Shown here: positions 1 through 11,339 of the stretch, in pieces
How the letters are laid out: each line of letters starts with the position of its first letter
How positions within the stretch are numbered: position 1 is the first letter of the stretch
Assembly: GCF_009727055.1 (NCBI RefSeq)
Contig: NC_052349.1
Coordinates: 41,860,762 to 41,924,761 of the forward strand
Direction of reading: 5' to 3'
DNA from: Benincasa hispida
Lineage: Eukaryota; Streptophyta; Magnoliopsida; Cucurbitales; Cucurbitaceae
Length of the DNA: 64,000 nt
Made by a program: the position numbers and the translations under genes
Notes under the pieces: generated by a model
Told to the model about the DNA's origin: nothing
The model's database searches: none
Seen by the model: the letters and a program-made list of their open reading frames with translations, nothing else

Positions 1-1110
1 TGTAGGGTGAGGTGGCTAAAAGAGAAGCTAATCAGTGTTAATGAAGTGCCAGTAGGGTAAAGAGTTTGTCAAGTTTTTAGGCAAGGAGGACATCCAGTTG
101 AGGTAAACTAGGACTGGTTGTAGAAGAGAGAAATTCTTAGATCGTTTGCTTAGAGGTTAATAGAAGGGTTGGGATCAGCACAATTAGATCCAAAAGAAAA
201 ATATGGAATAGAGAGGTTTCAGTCTTTAAGGGCAAACTACTTTTGAAGGGACTATGGATCCAACAGATGTTGAAACTTGGAATGAATTTGATAGAGAAGG
301 CTTCAGGGTAATTGAGGTGCCTGGGTGATAGAAAAGTGATACTTGTCGTGTTCTTATTTGTAAGAAGGAGCAAAAGACTGGTGGCAAGGAGTTGAGAGCT
401 GATAAGCAGGTATGGAGGAACCCACCAGGGAGTAAGAAGGCTTTTTATGAGAAGTTCTATTCACGGATCATCCCGTGATGAGAAGCAAAATGAGTTTCTT
501 AGAATCGTTACAAGGTTCCATGACAGTTAGCAGAGTATGAAGAGAAGTACAGGAGTTATCCAAGTATGCTATTAGTGAATATTGATTGATGATTCGCAAA
601 GTTAGACGGTTCGAGGAAGAACTAAGGGAAGGAGCTACCCACATCTGTAACAGCTAGTGTTGAGTGTATTTTCTCTAAAGCTAGTGGAAGCTATTATGAA
701 GGTGAAAAAGAAGTGTGGTAGAAGAGAATCAAGAAGAAGGAATAGAGATACGATCGTCATGGATTTAAGTCTTAAAGTCCGTTTGCAAAACAAAGGAAAT
801 GAAGGGAGTAAGAGGTTTGCACTTGGAGTGTTTAGCAAAGGAATTTCTAACTCCAAACATGGTGAAGTATCAAGTTCTAAAACAAGTTTAGGAAAAGAGA
901 TTCTGATAATAGAAAAAAATTGGAGCAACCTGAGGGAATCTGTTGCCAGTTTTTAAATGAAGACCTTATTGCATTATGCAACAGGTATCATTGGGAACAG
1001 TGCCCTAGTGGAATCCATATTTGTTATAATGTGGACAACCGGGTTGATTCAAAAAAAAATGTCCATAGTTCTTGTTAAAAAGACATGGATGTCACAAGAC
1101 CAAGCCTGCA
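1..1110 (+). pseudogene. Ty3/gypsy gag remnant, frameshifted
   Basis: This is a broken gag region of a Ty3/gypsy retrotransposon. Read with frame changes, 220-480 gives a retrotransposon-gag (capsid) pattern including a DPTDVE-like stretch followed by WMN/LIEK-like residues, and 660-760 continues with LVEAIMKVKKKCGRR. A CCHC zinc knuckle is recognisable at 1022-1062 (C, then CGQPG, a stop where the His should be, then FKKKCP). The longest open piece is 657-956 (99 codons). Many single-base indels compared with the second copy at 2083-2756 mean no product is possible. The element enters from outside the window. Family assignment is confident; the exact lineage is not visible. Confidence 0.7.
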
Positions 1111-1379
1111 AGCACTAGAGATGAAGGGTGGAAGTCAAGCTTCAAAGTGTTGAATTATAAATAAGTTTTGAGTGTTTAATGGTTGTGGAAAGTAATGTAC
1201 TTAGTAGTTTGCTAGTGGTTGTAAATAGTGCGTAATGTTTATTAGTAAGTTTTAGTCGGATGTTTTTTTAAATCTTGTGGCTTTGTCATTTCTTTTGTTG
1301 TTGTTGTTCGTAACAACACAAAAACTTAAGTTTGGAGTGCTTTAGATAGTGTTCACTATATTTTAAAGACCAAAATTCT
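1111..1379. other. Spacer between gypsy gag remnant and inverted repeat
   Basis: AT-rich sequence with no open frame of interest. It probably belongs to the same decayed gypsy element, but I see no motif in it. Confidence 0.4.
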
Positions 1380-2082
1380 TTAACGGGAAGGTAATTTGTA
1401 AGCCCTAAAAACTTTTTCTTAAAAGCTTTCCAAGTTAAGTTTAGCCACGAGTTGTTTCTAGTACGTGGATGGACTTAAGATACTTAATAAGAATTTAAGC
1501 TTGGTTGTAGGTTTTGGACTTGAAAAGAGAAGAAGAGTGAGGTGTGTTGTGTGTTAAGGAAAATGCCACAAAAGTTGTAGTATAGACAAAGCCTTTAAGT
1601 TATTGAAGGAAGTAGGCTTTGCGCTAGACTTGATGTGTGATGAAGAAGAGAGGATTTACTAAGAAGTGAGCTTATGCATTGGCCATAGGTGCTCAAGGTG
1701 GGAATTGTTAGGCCTAAAAAGAGTGTAGGTGAATCTTGATTAGGAGGTTTATATGTTGGTTGAGAGGTGAAGAGAGTGTGCATTAAGGAGGAAGAAGTGG
1801 TAAAGCATGTCGGGGAGCTTTTGTTTAGTGAGCTATGCGATGAAAGGAATGGGGTAAGGGCTTAGCATAGAGAGTTGGCCGAGCTAGGGCATTGAAATGA
1901 AGGAGCCATGCATTGAGAAGCTGATGTTAGTCATGCATTGAAGGGAAGAGAAGTGAGACCTTGTTCATGTATTGGTTAGAAGGAATGATGCATTGGGTGA
2001 GAAGCCTTGTCCATGCATTGGTAAAGGTTGTGGCCGAGAGAGGGACATTGGCTTAGTAATTATCTTTTAGTTAATATTTATT
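1380..2082 (+). repeat. Left arm of a 0.7 kb inverted repeat (probable gypsy LTR or UTR)
   Basis: This segment is found again, inverted and somewhat diverged, at 2757-3457. Recognisable shared blocks include AAAGCTTTCCAAGTTAAG, TGGATGGACTTAAGATAC, GGTGCTCAAGGTGGGAATTG and a terminal AATTATCTTTTAGTTAAT. It lies directly before a second copy of the gag segment, so it is most simply an LTR or leader of the gypsy element. It also carries a cluster of CATGCATTG-type motifs (1672, 1907, 1932, 1987 and 2012). Confidence 0.65.
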
Positions 2083-2756
2083 TGTAGGGTGAGGTGGCTA
2101 AAGAGAAGCTAATCAAGTGTTAATGAAGTTGCCAAGTAGGGGTAGAGTTGTAAGTTTTTAGGCAAGGAGGACATCCAGTTGAGGTAAACTAGGACTGGTG
2201 TAGAAGAGAAATTCTTAGATCGGTTTTGCTTTAGAGGTTAATAGAAGGGTTGGGATCAGCACAATTAGATCCAAAGAAAAAGTATGGAAATAAGAGAGGT
2301 TTTCAGTCTTTAAGGGCAACTACTTTTGAAGGACTATGGATTCCAACAGATGTTTTGAAACTTGGATGAATTTTGATAGAGAAGTGCTTCAGGGTAATGA
2401 GGTGCCTGGGGTGATAGAAAAAGTGATACTTGTCTTGTTCTTATTGTAAGAAGGAGCAAAAGACTGGTGGCAAGGAGTTTGAGAGCTGATAAGCAGTATG
2501 GAGGAACCCACCAGGATAAGTAAGTTATGAGAAGTTCTATTCACGATCAATCCCGTGATGAGAAGCAAAATGAGTTTCTTAGACTCGTACCAAGGGTTCC
2601 ATGACAGTAGCAGAGTATGAGAAGAAGTACAGGGAGTTATCCAAGTAGATTTAGTGTAATCTGAGATTCGCATAAGTGTAGACGGTTCGAGGAAGAACTA
2701 AGGAAGGAGCTACCCAACATCTGTAACAGCTAGGTTGAGTGTATTTTATCTCTCTC
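2083..2756 (+). pseudogene. Second copy of Ty3/gypsy gag segment
   Basis: Direct repeat of 1-660: both begin TGTAGGGTGAGGTGGCTAAA and run in parallel through the gag capsid region (for example GGACATCCAGTTGAGGTAAA). The two copies differ by many one-base insertions and deletions in homopolymers, so neither keeps a frame. This copy forms the loop between the two inverted-repeat arms. Confidence 0.7.
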
Positions 2757-3457
2757 TAATAAATATTAACTAAAAGATAATTACTAAGCCAATGTCCCTC
2801 TCTCGGCCACCACCTTTACCAATGCATGGACAAGGCTTCTCACCAATGCATCTTTCCTTCTAACAAATATATGAACAAGGTCTCACTTCCTTTGCCTTTA
2901 ATGCATGACCAACATCAGCTTCTCAGTGCATGGCTCCTTCATTTCAACGCCTAGCTCAGCCAACTTCTCCATGCTAAGCCCTTACCCCATTCCTTTCATC
3001 GCATAGCTCACTAAACAAAGCTCCTCGACATGCTTCACACTTCTTCCCCCCTATGCACGTTTCTCTTCACATCTCACCAATACATAAACCTCCTAATCAA
3101 GACTCACATACAACTTTGTTAGGCCTAACCAATTCCCACCTTGAGCACCTATGGCCAACGTATAGCTCATCTCCTTAGTTAAATCCTCTCTTTATCATAC
3201 CACTCAGGTTCAACATCAAGCCTACTTCCTTTAACACTTAAAGGCTTTGAGTATACTATAACTTTTGTGCATTTTCCTCAACGTACAACACATTTCACCA
3301 ATCTTCTCTTTTCAAGTCCAACGCTTACAACCAAGCTTAATCTGACTAGGTATCTTAAGTCCATCCACACATAAAACGCACTCATGGTTAAACTTAACTT
3401 GGAAAAACTTTTAAGGAAAGAGTTTCAGAGCTTATAGGATGACCTTCTCTCAACCCC
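2757..3457 (-). repeat. Right arm of the 0.7 kb inverted repeat
   Basis: Reverse complement of 1380-2082. It starts AATAAATATTAACTAAAAG and carries the same blocks in inverted order, including the GCATGACC and CAATGCATGG forms of the CATGCATTG motif. With the left arm and the 0.67 kb loop it could form a long hairpin RNA if transcribed. Confidence 0.65.
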
Positions 3458-3526
3458 TAAATGATTAATTACCCATCCCAAATCTAATATCCTGCTTATG
3501 TCAAAGTGCACTACCACATTTTGGAC

Positions 3527-3775
3527 AGTATTGGATTAGGGATGACCATGTCTATCGTAACCCTAACATAATGGATATGTCTATTATGATCATTATTTTT
3601 CTCCACTCCATACAATATCACATTAAGGATGGTCATGTTTATTGTAGTATTAACGCGATGGTCATGTGTATCATGATCTTCATTTTTGTCGCACTTAATT
3701 ATGAAGATCAAAATAGACATTACCATCGCATTAAGGCTATGATAGACACGACCATCCTTAACGAAATACTGTAAA
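3527..3775. repeat. Cluster of ~85 bp repeats, two direct and one inverted
   Basis: Units at about 3527-3610 and 3611-3700 share the patterns GGATGACCATGTCTAT / GGATGGTCATGTTTAT, then a partial repeat of ATGGTCATGTGTAT and TCATGATC. The third unit, about 3701-3775, is the same sequence inverted (GACACGACCATCCTTAA). Open frames on both strands here (3511-3837 minus, 3571-3774 plus) only reflect the repeat; no domain is recognisable. Confidence 0.6.
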
Positions 3776-4585
3776 AAAAATGCATAACGTAAGTGGAAGT
3801 TAAGATTTTGAACGTTTGCAGGGGAAGGGCATGCCATTAATAATTAAGGCGTCTATGAAAGGGTCATCTATACCAAAATCTATCTATATTAAGAAAACTA
3901 AAAAAAACCTAAAACACCTGTCATTTTTGTTCCATCTCCACCTCTTTCTAGGATTTGCTCGATGGATGACCACAAGTTTAGGGAAAAATGGGATTTGCCT
4001 CACTTTCTAAAAATGAGGAAGAACGAATATTGTGGTGTTCTAAGAATTGCAGATCAAACAAGAACTTGATGAGAGAAATCCGCTGATGAGAAAAAAGAGT
4101 TTTTTTTAATACTTCACTTCTCTCTCGCTTATTTTTTAGGGCAAGTTGCTTTGCTCCATCCTACTCATTTCCTTAAGCACTTTCACGTTATTATACTATT
4201 CAATTTTCAACGATGAATCGATTTGATTGCTCTGATATTGTTATTCATGATATTTTACTATGATTTGGGGCCTTCACGCATCTGAAATATGCCAGAGTTG
4301 TAAATGACATAGCTTTCTGCAATTATAGTCGAAATGGGGAAATTGCAAAATCGGATTCAACGGTGCCATAGAGTGCTAAACCACTTTTTGAGGAGTGTTA
4401 GAACATTGGATCCTACCTGGAAAGAAGCATGTTTGCACTGCTAGAGAGCGTATTGAGGATTTGGAGGGGAGGCTGCAAGCACTGCGGGCGGAGCAGCAAG
4501 CACTCATAGTGCATTTTTTTAACTCTTTATTAACTTTATATTTGGGTGAAATTATGAAAAAGAAACTTTATGCATGAAAAATGGT
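3776..4585. other. No gene recognised
   Basis: AT-rich sequence. A short open frame at 4395-4577 contains a charged heptad-like stretch (RIEDLEGRLQALRAEQQAL) that resembles the coiled coil of some retrotransposon gag proteins, but it has no further support. Confidence 0.4.
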
Positions 4586-5128
4586 AGAGATGTTCGTGGA
4601 TTGGGTTGAGTTAGGTTGAAGGACGTTTTAGACCCAACCCAATTGTTCGAGTTGTAAGTTTCTTCAACCCAACTGACCATTGTTAAAAAGTGAGCCCAAC
4701 CATGAAACATTTGGGCAGGTTGGGTTAGGTTACTTGGGTCATATATTTAAATTTTTGTTCTAAAAAGAAACAAAATATTAATACATAAAAATTTGATTTA
4801 CTTGTTTTCATATATGAAATTAAGATTAACAACTCAATTTCAGTTTATATAATGAATTTTTTCTTTCAAAAGTGCTAAAAAATTATTTTTAAGAGCTATT
4901 GAAAAATAAATTATCCAAAAAATAATGAAATTAAATAAAAACTAAAATAGATATATGTATATATAATTGTATCATAAAGTAAAAAAGAAATTTGGTTATT
5001 TTAGGTAAACTCATGAACCAACTCAACCCATAAACTTTTTCATTTATTTGAACTCAACCCAACCCAAATTGTATGGTTTGGGTTGGATTGATAAATTTTT
5101 TCTGGTCATCGTATTTTTTGAACACCCT
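4586..5128. mobile_element. MITE-like non-autonomous element (GGGTTGGG-rich ends)
   Basis: The left end AGAGATGTTCGTGGATTGGG and the right end, which reads inward as AGGGTGTTC, are imperfect terminal inverted repeats. Both sub-terminal zones carry repeated GGGTTGGGTT / AACCCAACCC, while the interior is very AT-rich and non-coding. This resembles hAT-like MITEs, which usually make 8 bp duplications. The flanks here (AAAATGGT and AAGGAATG) do not match, so the target duplication is unproven. Confidence 0.5.
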
Positions 5129-5877
5129 AAGGAATGGGCTTTCTCGCTCTTGTACTCTTGCTTTCTCGCTCCCTTTCCTCTCACAGGTCGTTCTCCTCTC
5201 TCCATTTCATCACGATCTCCCTCTCTTACTCTTGTCTCTCGCTCCCTTTCCTTTCACAAATCGCTCTCCTATCTTCCTTTCTCTCACGATCTCACTCTTT
5301 GTTGCTTGGTCTTGCTTTGCAATGCAAATTGAATAGAGAGAGAAGAAGAAGACAATCAAAGCTGCTTGTGTGGACTCACCTGGGTGATGCGTGGTCTCGT
5401 TGAAGTTGGTCACACCGGAAGAAGAAGAAATAAAGATAATTTTATAAAATTGCTTGATGATGAAGTGTAAAATGTCAAAATTTTTAAGCTTTAAAAAGTA
5501 TGAAAAAATGATATTAGGCCATGAGAATGGGTCTTTTAATTCATTTTCTCCTCTTTCTACGACTCATAGTCAAGTTTTTTTTTTCTCTACCCCACTCCCT
5601 ATGCCAGCCAAGCCCACACCCATGTCAACTCCACTCAGTCTTTTCTTTCTTCTCCCTTGATCTTCATCATTGCCGTTGTTGGTCGTTTACTCACCACAAT
5701 CACGTTTCAAGATCTATCATTGTTGATCATCGTCTAACAACTTCAATAGAGGACAAATTTGAAATAAAGATAATTTTAGGATGTGTTTGATTTAACTTTC
5801 TAAAATATTTAATTTAAAAAATAAGTTATTTTAGGAAAATTGAAACATTTGGCCACCATTCACATTAATTTTTAAGA
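5129..5877. other. CT-rich low-complexity stretch, then AT-rich spacer
   Basis: 5140-5320 is dominated by TCTC/TTTCTC and opens overlapping frames in all three forward frames, a low-complexity artefact. The rest has no recognisable feature up to the copia A LTR. Confidence 0.5.
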
Positions 5878-6255
5878 TATTATAAATATGTTAAATTAGG
5901 TGTAATGTAGATGCTCATTATTAGTATCCATTGACTATGTGTCACTTATCCATTATCCTATGTGTTGTTCATATGTCTCAAGATACACTATTAATGTCCA
6001 TGTAATCCACCTCCTACTTGCCAAATTGCCTATAAATAGTGGCATTTGGTGGGTTTTGGAAGACAGATATACATTGGGCAAAACCCATGGAAATTGGAGA
6101 AAGTGGAGAATTTAGAGAAATTTCTTATTTTATATTTTGTTAATTTATATATTATATTTAATTTATTTTAATATTTATTTATTTTATTATTATATTATAT
6201 TTTCTTCATATTCGTGTTCTGGTTGTGCGCTCTTGTGCTCGTCAAATTCACAACA
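5878..6255 (+). repeat. 5' LTR of copia A
   Basis: Begins TATTATAAATATGTTAAATT and ends TTCACAACA. The same start is found at 11029. It carries a TATA-like CTATAAATAGTGGC (about 6031). It is followed at once by CATTATCAACACGAGCTC, the position of the primer binding site. The usual TG start seems mutated to TA. Confidence 0.8.
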
Positions 6256-6418
6256 CATTATCAACACGAGCTCTTATTTTTTTCCCCACTAAAGGTAGGT
6301 CCTAAAGGTATATCATTTTTCTCTCTTCGTTATAATTAATAAATTTAATGTTATTTTGCATATTTAACATATATTCAATTTCTAATATAAATACAAAAAA
6401 TTTTATTATAGTGCTGCC

Positions 6419-7426
6419 ATGACAAATCTAAAAAAATTAGAATTTGTCGCCCTTGATATTAACGACAATAATTATTTGTCATGGGTGCTTGATGCCAAAA
6501 TCCACCTAGATGCTATGAATCTTGGAAAGACAATTAAAGAAGAAAATACGATATCTAGTTAAGACAAAACAAAAGCTATGGTTTTCCTTCATCATCATCC
6601 TCACGAGGGATTGAAAATGGAGCATCTTACAATAAAAGATCCACGTGTATTGTGAAAAATTTTGAAAGAGAGGTATGATCATAAAAAACAATTCTTCTTC
6701 CTAAAATTCGTTATGAGTGGATGCACTTGAGGCTACAATATTTCAAATTAGTAAATGATTACAACTTTGCATTATTTCAAATCAGTTTGAAATTGTTGTT
6801 ATGCGAAGAGAAAATTACTGATGTTGATATGTTAGAGAAGACATTTTCTATATTTCATGTCTCGGTTATGCTTCTGCAGCAACAATATTAAGAGAACAGA
6901 TTTAAACAGTATTCTAAACTTATTTCATGTCTTCTCGTGGCCGAACAAAATAATGAGTTATTGATGAAAAATCATGAATCTCGACCAACCGAAATGACAC
7001 CATTCCCTGAAGTTAATGCTGTGAATTTTAATAATAATCGTAGTCGAGGTTGTGGTTGTGACCGTGACAGAGGAAGAAATAATTATTATTTTCGTGGTGG
7101 TCATTCTAATCATTAAAATTTCAAAAGAATCCCACAAAATAATGATCACAAAGGAAAGGTTCCACGAGATAAAAGTCCAACAAGTGTTGAAAATAAATGC
7201 TTCTGATGTAGAATGATTGGGCAAAAACACTTAGTTGATCTTTATCAAGCATCCCTAAAGAAAAAAGAGAAAAATATGGAAGCAAATTTTACATACCAGG
7301 ATAATGAGATATTTAGCTCATCTTATATGACAAATTTGGATGTGGCGGACTTCTTTGAATCTCCTGAAGAGAAAATGAACAAAATTAATGGAACATCAAG
7401 TGTTTCCTTTGACTATGAAAATATCT
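6419..7426 (+). pseudogene. gag of copia A, broken
   Basis: An ATG at 6419 opens with MTNLKKLEFVALDI followed by a NYLSWVLDAKIHLDA stretch, the classic start of a plant copia gag. Stops and frameshifts follow. A basic, Gly/Arg-rich stretch (about 7040-7110) precedes the nucleocapsid. The zinc knuckle is damaged: ENKCF, a stop, CRMIG is joined directly to the downstream HLVDLYQASLK, so the His and last Cys appear to be deleted. The 7213-7428 part (71 codons) stays open. Confidence 0.8.
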
Positions 7427-7576
7427 AGACTTAATGTTGTTTTTTTATTCATCTCTATATTTTTTTTCTCCTCTTGGTAGATGTTAACTTTTGTGTATTC
7501 TAAGTATTTTTTTTTTGTAATTATTTTCTTTTAATGAAGAAACCTGGATCATCTTCATATGTTGAGTGACTAAAAA

Positions 7577-7774
7577 ATGAGTAAAAAATATCTATGTCTG
7601 GCAGATAGTATAACTACACATACAATACTTACATGTAAAAAATATTTTTCCAAACTAACAATGCTAGAAACAAAAGTCAATACAATATCAGGTTCTGCAA
7701 ACCTAATCGAAAGGTTTGGGAAAGAAAATATTATTTTTCCTGGAGGAACAAAATTTACAAATGGCAGTGCATAG
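7577..7774 (+). pseudogene. Aspartic protease fragment of copia A
   Basis: A 65-codon open piece with CLADSITTHTIL and NTISGSANLIE matches the copia protease. The catalytic D-S/T-G motif reads DSI here, so the Gly is lost and the enzyme would be inactive even if expressed. Confidence 0.75.
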
Positions 7775-7914
7775 TTCTCTTGTCAATCAAAGAGAAATCT
7801 ACTTAGTTTTAAATATATATGTTGCAATGGTTATCATATTGAGACTGACAAAAATAATAATATGAAGTATCTTTATATCATATCTACTGTCTCATATAAA
7901 AAACGTATACTGGA

Positions 7915-8723
7915 AGAGTTGCCTGCTTTATCTTCTGGATTATATTATACTCATATATGAGTAATTGAAACATATGCAACTGTGAACCTGAAGTTCATAA
8001 ATGCAGACATATTTACAATTTGACATGACAGATTAGGTCACCCATGGTCTATGATGATGAAAAGAATTATCGAGGATTTAAATAGACATCCATTGAAGAG
8101 CCAGAAGATTCTTCAATCTAATTAATTATCATATGATGCTTGCTCTCAAAGAAAATTGATAATTAGACCATCACCAGCTAAAGTGGGGATTGAATCACCT
8201 ACATTTTTAGAACGAATTCATAGTGATATATGTGGACCTATGAAACCACCAAGTGGACCATTTAGATATTTTATGGTATTAATAGACGCATCCAATAGAT
8301 GGTCACACTGTGCTTATTATCAAGTCGAAATCTTGCATTTGCAAGATTACTTGCTCAAATAATTAAGTTAAGAGCACAATTTCTTGATTATATAATTAAG
8401 ACTATTCGTCTTGATAATGTTGGTGAATTTACATCCTAAGCTTTTGATAATTATTATATGTCAATTGAGATAAGTGTTGAACATTCTGTAGCTCACGTTC
8501 ACACAAAAATGGTTTAGCAGAATCATTCATAAAACTTTTGCAATTAATTGCTAGACCATTGCTTATGAGAGCTAAGCTTCCTACATTTGTATGGGAACAT
8601 GCTATTTTTCATGCAACGTCACTTGTATGCATTAAGTCAGTAGCTTATCATAAGTACTCACCGTTACAATTAGCTTATGACCATGGACCAAATATTTCTT
8701 ATATGAGATTTTTGGATGTGTAA
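7915..8723 (+). pseudogene. Integrase region of copia A, broken
   Basis: A gag-pre-integrase segment (ELPALSSGLYYTHI, then RLGHPWSMMMKRI) leads into the rve core with HSDICGP (first catalytic Asp) and VLIDASNRWSH (8156-8362 stays open). Further on come RLDNVGEFTS and, after a frame change, the AESFIKLLQL and RPLLMRAKLPTFVWEHAIFH parts (8538-8723 open). The DDE pattern is recognisable, but the frame is interrupted several times. Confidence 0.8.
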
Positions 8724-9351
8724 TATATGTTCCAATTGCTCCATCAATTATTAAATATCTTAAACCCTCAATGGGTGATGTATTTACTGCATGATTTGCT
8801 GATTGTCATTTTAATGAGACAAAATTTCCAATATTAGGGGGAGAAATTAAGAAGTTGAAAAAAGAGGTTACATGGAATGCATCATTATTGTCTCATTTAG
8901 ATCCCCGTACATAACAAAGTGAACTTGAAGTTCAAAAGATCATTCATTTGTAAAATATAGCAAATCAGTTACCAAATGCTTTTATAGATGCAAAGAAAGT
9001 AACTAAATCACATATATCAGCTGCAAATGTTCCATCGAAAATTGATATCTCAATACAGCAAGTTGTCATTAATGAGTCTAGAACACGTAGATCAATGGGT
9101 TCCAAAAATAAAAATCCTCGAAAAAGAAAAATAATTAATAGTCAAGAAGACTTGGTTGAGGATGTAAATACCCATGAAGAAATTCATGACATGAATAATA
9201 AGGAAGGTGGAATATCTAAAGATAATAACGAGATTTCAATAAACTATGTCATGATAGGAAAAAGATGGAACTGAATTCATGTAGTTAGTGACAACATTTT
9301 TGTATATAATATTGCTCTTGATATTATATCTGAAAATGAGGATTCTGAACC

Positions 9352-10200
9352 AAAATCTATTGAAAAATGTCGACATAGAAAAGATTGGCTTCAGTGGAAA
9401 AAAGCAATCGACGCAGAATTAAACTCACTTTCAAAATGTCAAGTTTTTGGACCAGTAGTCTGAACACCAGAAGGTGTCAAACTTGTGGGATATAAATGGG
9501 TATTTGTGAGGAAAAGAAATGAAACTAATGAGGTCACAAGATATGAAGCAAGACTAGTTGCACAAGATTTTTCACAAAGACCTGATATTGATTATGAGGA
9601 GACGTATTCTCCGGTGGTGGATGCAATTACATTAAGATATTAATTGGTCTGACCGTGTATGAAAATCTGGACATGCATCTTATGGATGTAATCACAACAT
9701 ATTTATATGGATCTCTTGATATAAGAATCCTAGAAGAATTTAAGATACATGAAAAATATAAATTAAATTCCCGGGAATGGTATTCAATAAAGTTATAGAG
9801 ATCGCTATATGAATTAGAACAATAAGGACGAATTGGTATAATTGTCTGAGTGGATATTTGTTGATTATCAAAATAATCCAATATGTCCATGTGTTTTTAT
9901 AAAGAAATCACAGTCAAGATTTACTATTATAACTGTATATGTTGATGACTTAAATATAATTAGAACTCGCAAAGAGCTTTCAAAGGCAATAAAATGTCTT
10001 AAAAAAAAATTGAGATGAAAGATCTCGGAAAAACAAAATTTTGTCTTGTCTTACAAATTGAGCATTTAACATATGAGATATTTGTTCATTAGTCAACTTA
10101 TACAGGAAATTTTTTGAAAAGGTTCTATATGAAAAAATCGCATCCATTCAACATTCCAATGGAAGTTCATTCACTAGATGTGAATAAAGATATATTTTGA
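9352..10200 (+). pseudogene. Reverse transcriptase region of copia A, broken
   Basis: The sequence reads WLQWKKAIDAELNSL, GYKWVFVRKRNE, RLVAQDFSQRPDIDYEETYS and then, after several stops, the polymerase box YVDDLNII at 9938-9961. These are in the order expected of a Ty1/copia RVT_2 domain. Internal stops at about 9462 and 9642 and a frameshift in the A-run near 10006 destroy the frame. Confidence 0.85.
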
Positions 10201-10229
10201 CCTCGAGATAATAATGAAGAACTTCATGG

Positions 10230-10925
10230 TCCTGAAGTACCATATCTTAGTGCAATTGGTGCACTTATGTATCTTGCTAATAATACAAGATCATATATTG
10301 CATTTTTAGTAAATTTATTAGCAAATTATAGTTCTTCTCCAACAAAAAAACATTGAAACGAAATTACGCATATACTTCGTTATCTCCTATGAACGATTGA
10401 TATGAGTTTGTTTTATTCAAATAAATCAAATTTTGATCTTGTTGGTTATGTATAGTCTAGATATTCATCTGATCCACTCAAAGCTAGATCTCAAACAGGT
10501 TATCTGTTCAAACGTGGAGGAATTGCTATATCATGGCGATCGATGAAACAAACCATAACAACCACTTCCTCAAATCATGCTAAAATTATTGCAATTCGTC
10601 AAGAATGTGTATGACTAAGATCAATGACTCAACACATTTTTTGGAACATGTGGTTTGTCTTCTAGTAAAAATCTTCCAATGATAATATACGAAGACAACA
10701 CAACATACATATCCAAATCAAAGGAGGATATATTAAAGGAGATAAAACGAAACATATTTTATCGAAACTTTTTACTCTCATGATCTCGAAGAAAATGACG
10801 ACATCACTATACAACAAATTTTCGAAAGATAACCAGACAAACTTATTTACAAAGGCATTACCTACCGCAAATTTTGAAAAACTGGTACACAATATTGAAA
10901 TGCGACGATTCAAAGATCTCAAGTA
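10230..10925 (+). pseudogene. RNase H region of copia A, broken
   Basis: The sequence reads VPYLSAIGALMYLANNTR, then SDPLKARSQTGYLF, GGIAISWRSMKQ and the tail NLFTKALPTANFEKLVHNI, which is the RNase H end of copia pol. Stops occur at several points. The reading frame ends near 10925, just before the 3' non-coding part. Confidence 0.8.
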
Positions 10926-11015
10926 ATGTTTCCATGAAGGGGAGTAAATATACTGTATTTTTTTTAAGAGTAGCATATTATATGAAATATGTACCCTTTT
11001 TCATATATAATAAAC

Positions 11016-11028
11016 ATCTAATGGGGAG
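11016..11028 (+). promoter_or_regulatory. Polypurine tract of copia A
   Basis: ATCTAATGGGGAG lies immediately upstream of the 3' LTR, in the position where plus-strand synthesis is primed. Confidence 0.6.
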
Positions 11029-11313
11029 TATTATAAATATGTTAAATTAGGTGTAATGTAGATGCCCATTATTAGTGTCCATTGGTCATGTGTCACTTAT
11101 CCATTATCCTATGTATTAAATTGTCTATAAATAGTGACATTTGATGGGTTTTGTAGGACACATTGGACAAAATTTATAAAAATTAGAGAAAATGAAGAAT
11201 TTAGATAAATTTCTTATTTTATATTTTGTTAATTTACTCTAATTAATTAATTTATTATTATATTATATTTTCTTCCTATTCATATTGCAGGTATGCACCT
11301 CAAATTCACGACA
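11029..11313 (+). repeat. 3' LTR of copia A
   Basis: Begins like the 5' LTR (TATTATAAATATGTTAAATT) and ends TTCACGACA. It lacks about 90 bp present in the 5' LTR, mainly between ATTATCCTATGT and the TATA-like block. Confidence 0.8.
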
Positions 11314-11339
11314 TGAAACACTTTTCTGAAAAACATTTT

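Larger units (their letters stand above)
5878..11313 (+). mobile_element. Copia A: complete but degenerate Ty1/copia retrotransposon
   Basis: The element has a 5' LTR (5878-6255), a gag-protease-integrase-RT-RNase H order typical of Ty1/copia, a purine tract and a 3' LTR (11029-11313). The coding region contains many stops and frameshifts. The two LTRs differ by indels (378 against 285 bp), so the insertion is old. The five bases outside the LTRs (TAAGA and TGAAA) do not form a clean target duplication. No product can be made from it. Confidence 0.88.

Noticed and set aside
3511..3837. 108-codon minus-strand frame as a gene
   Set aside because: It is produced by the internal repeat, with the same His/Asp-rich phrase repeated; no start context or domain.
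5048..5413. Overlapping frames of 67-94 codons on both strands
   Set aside because: All come from CT-rich low-complexity sequence that lacks stops in several frames; there is no domain.
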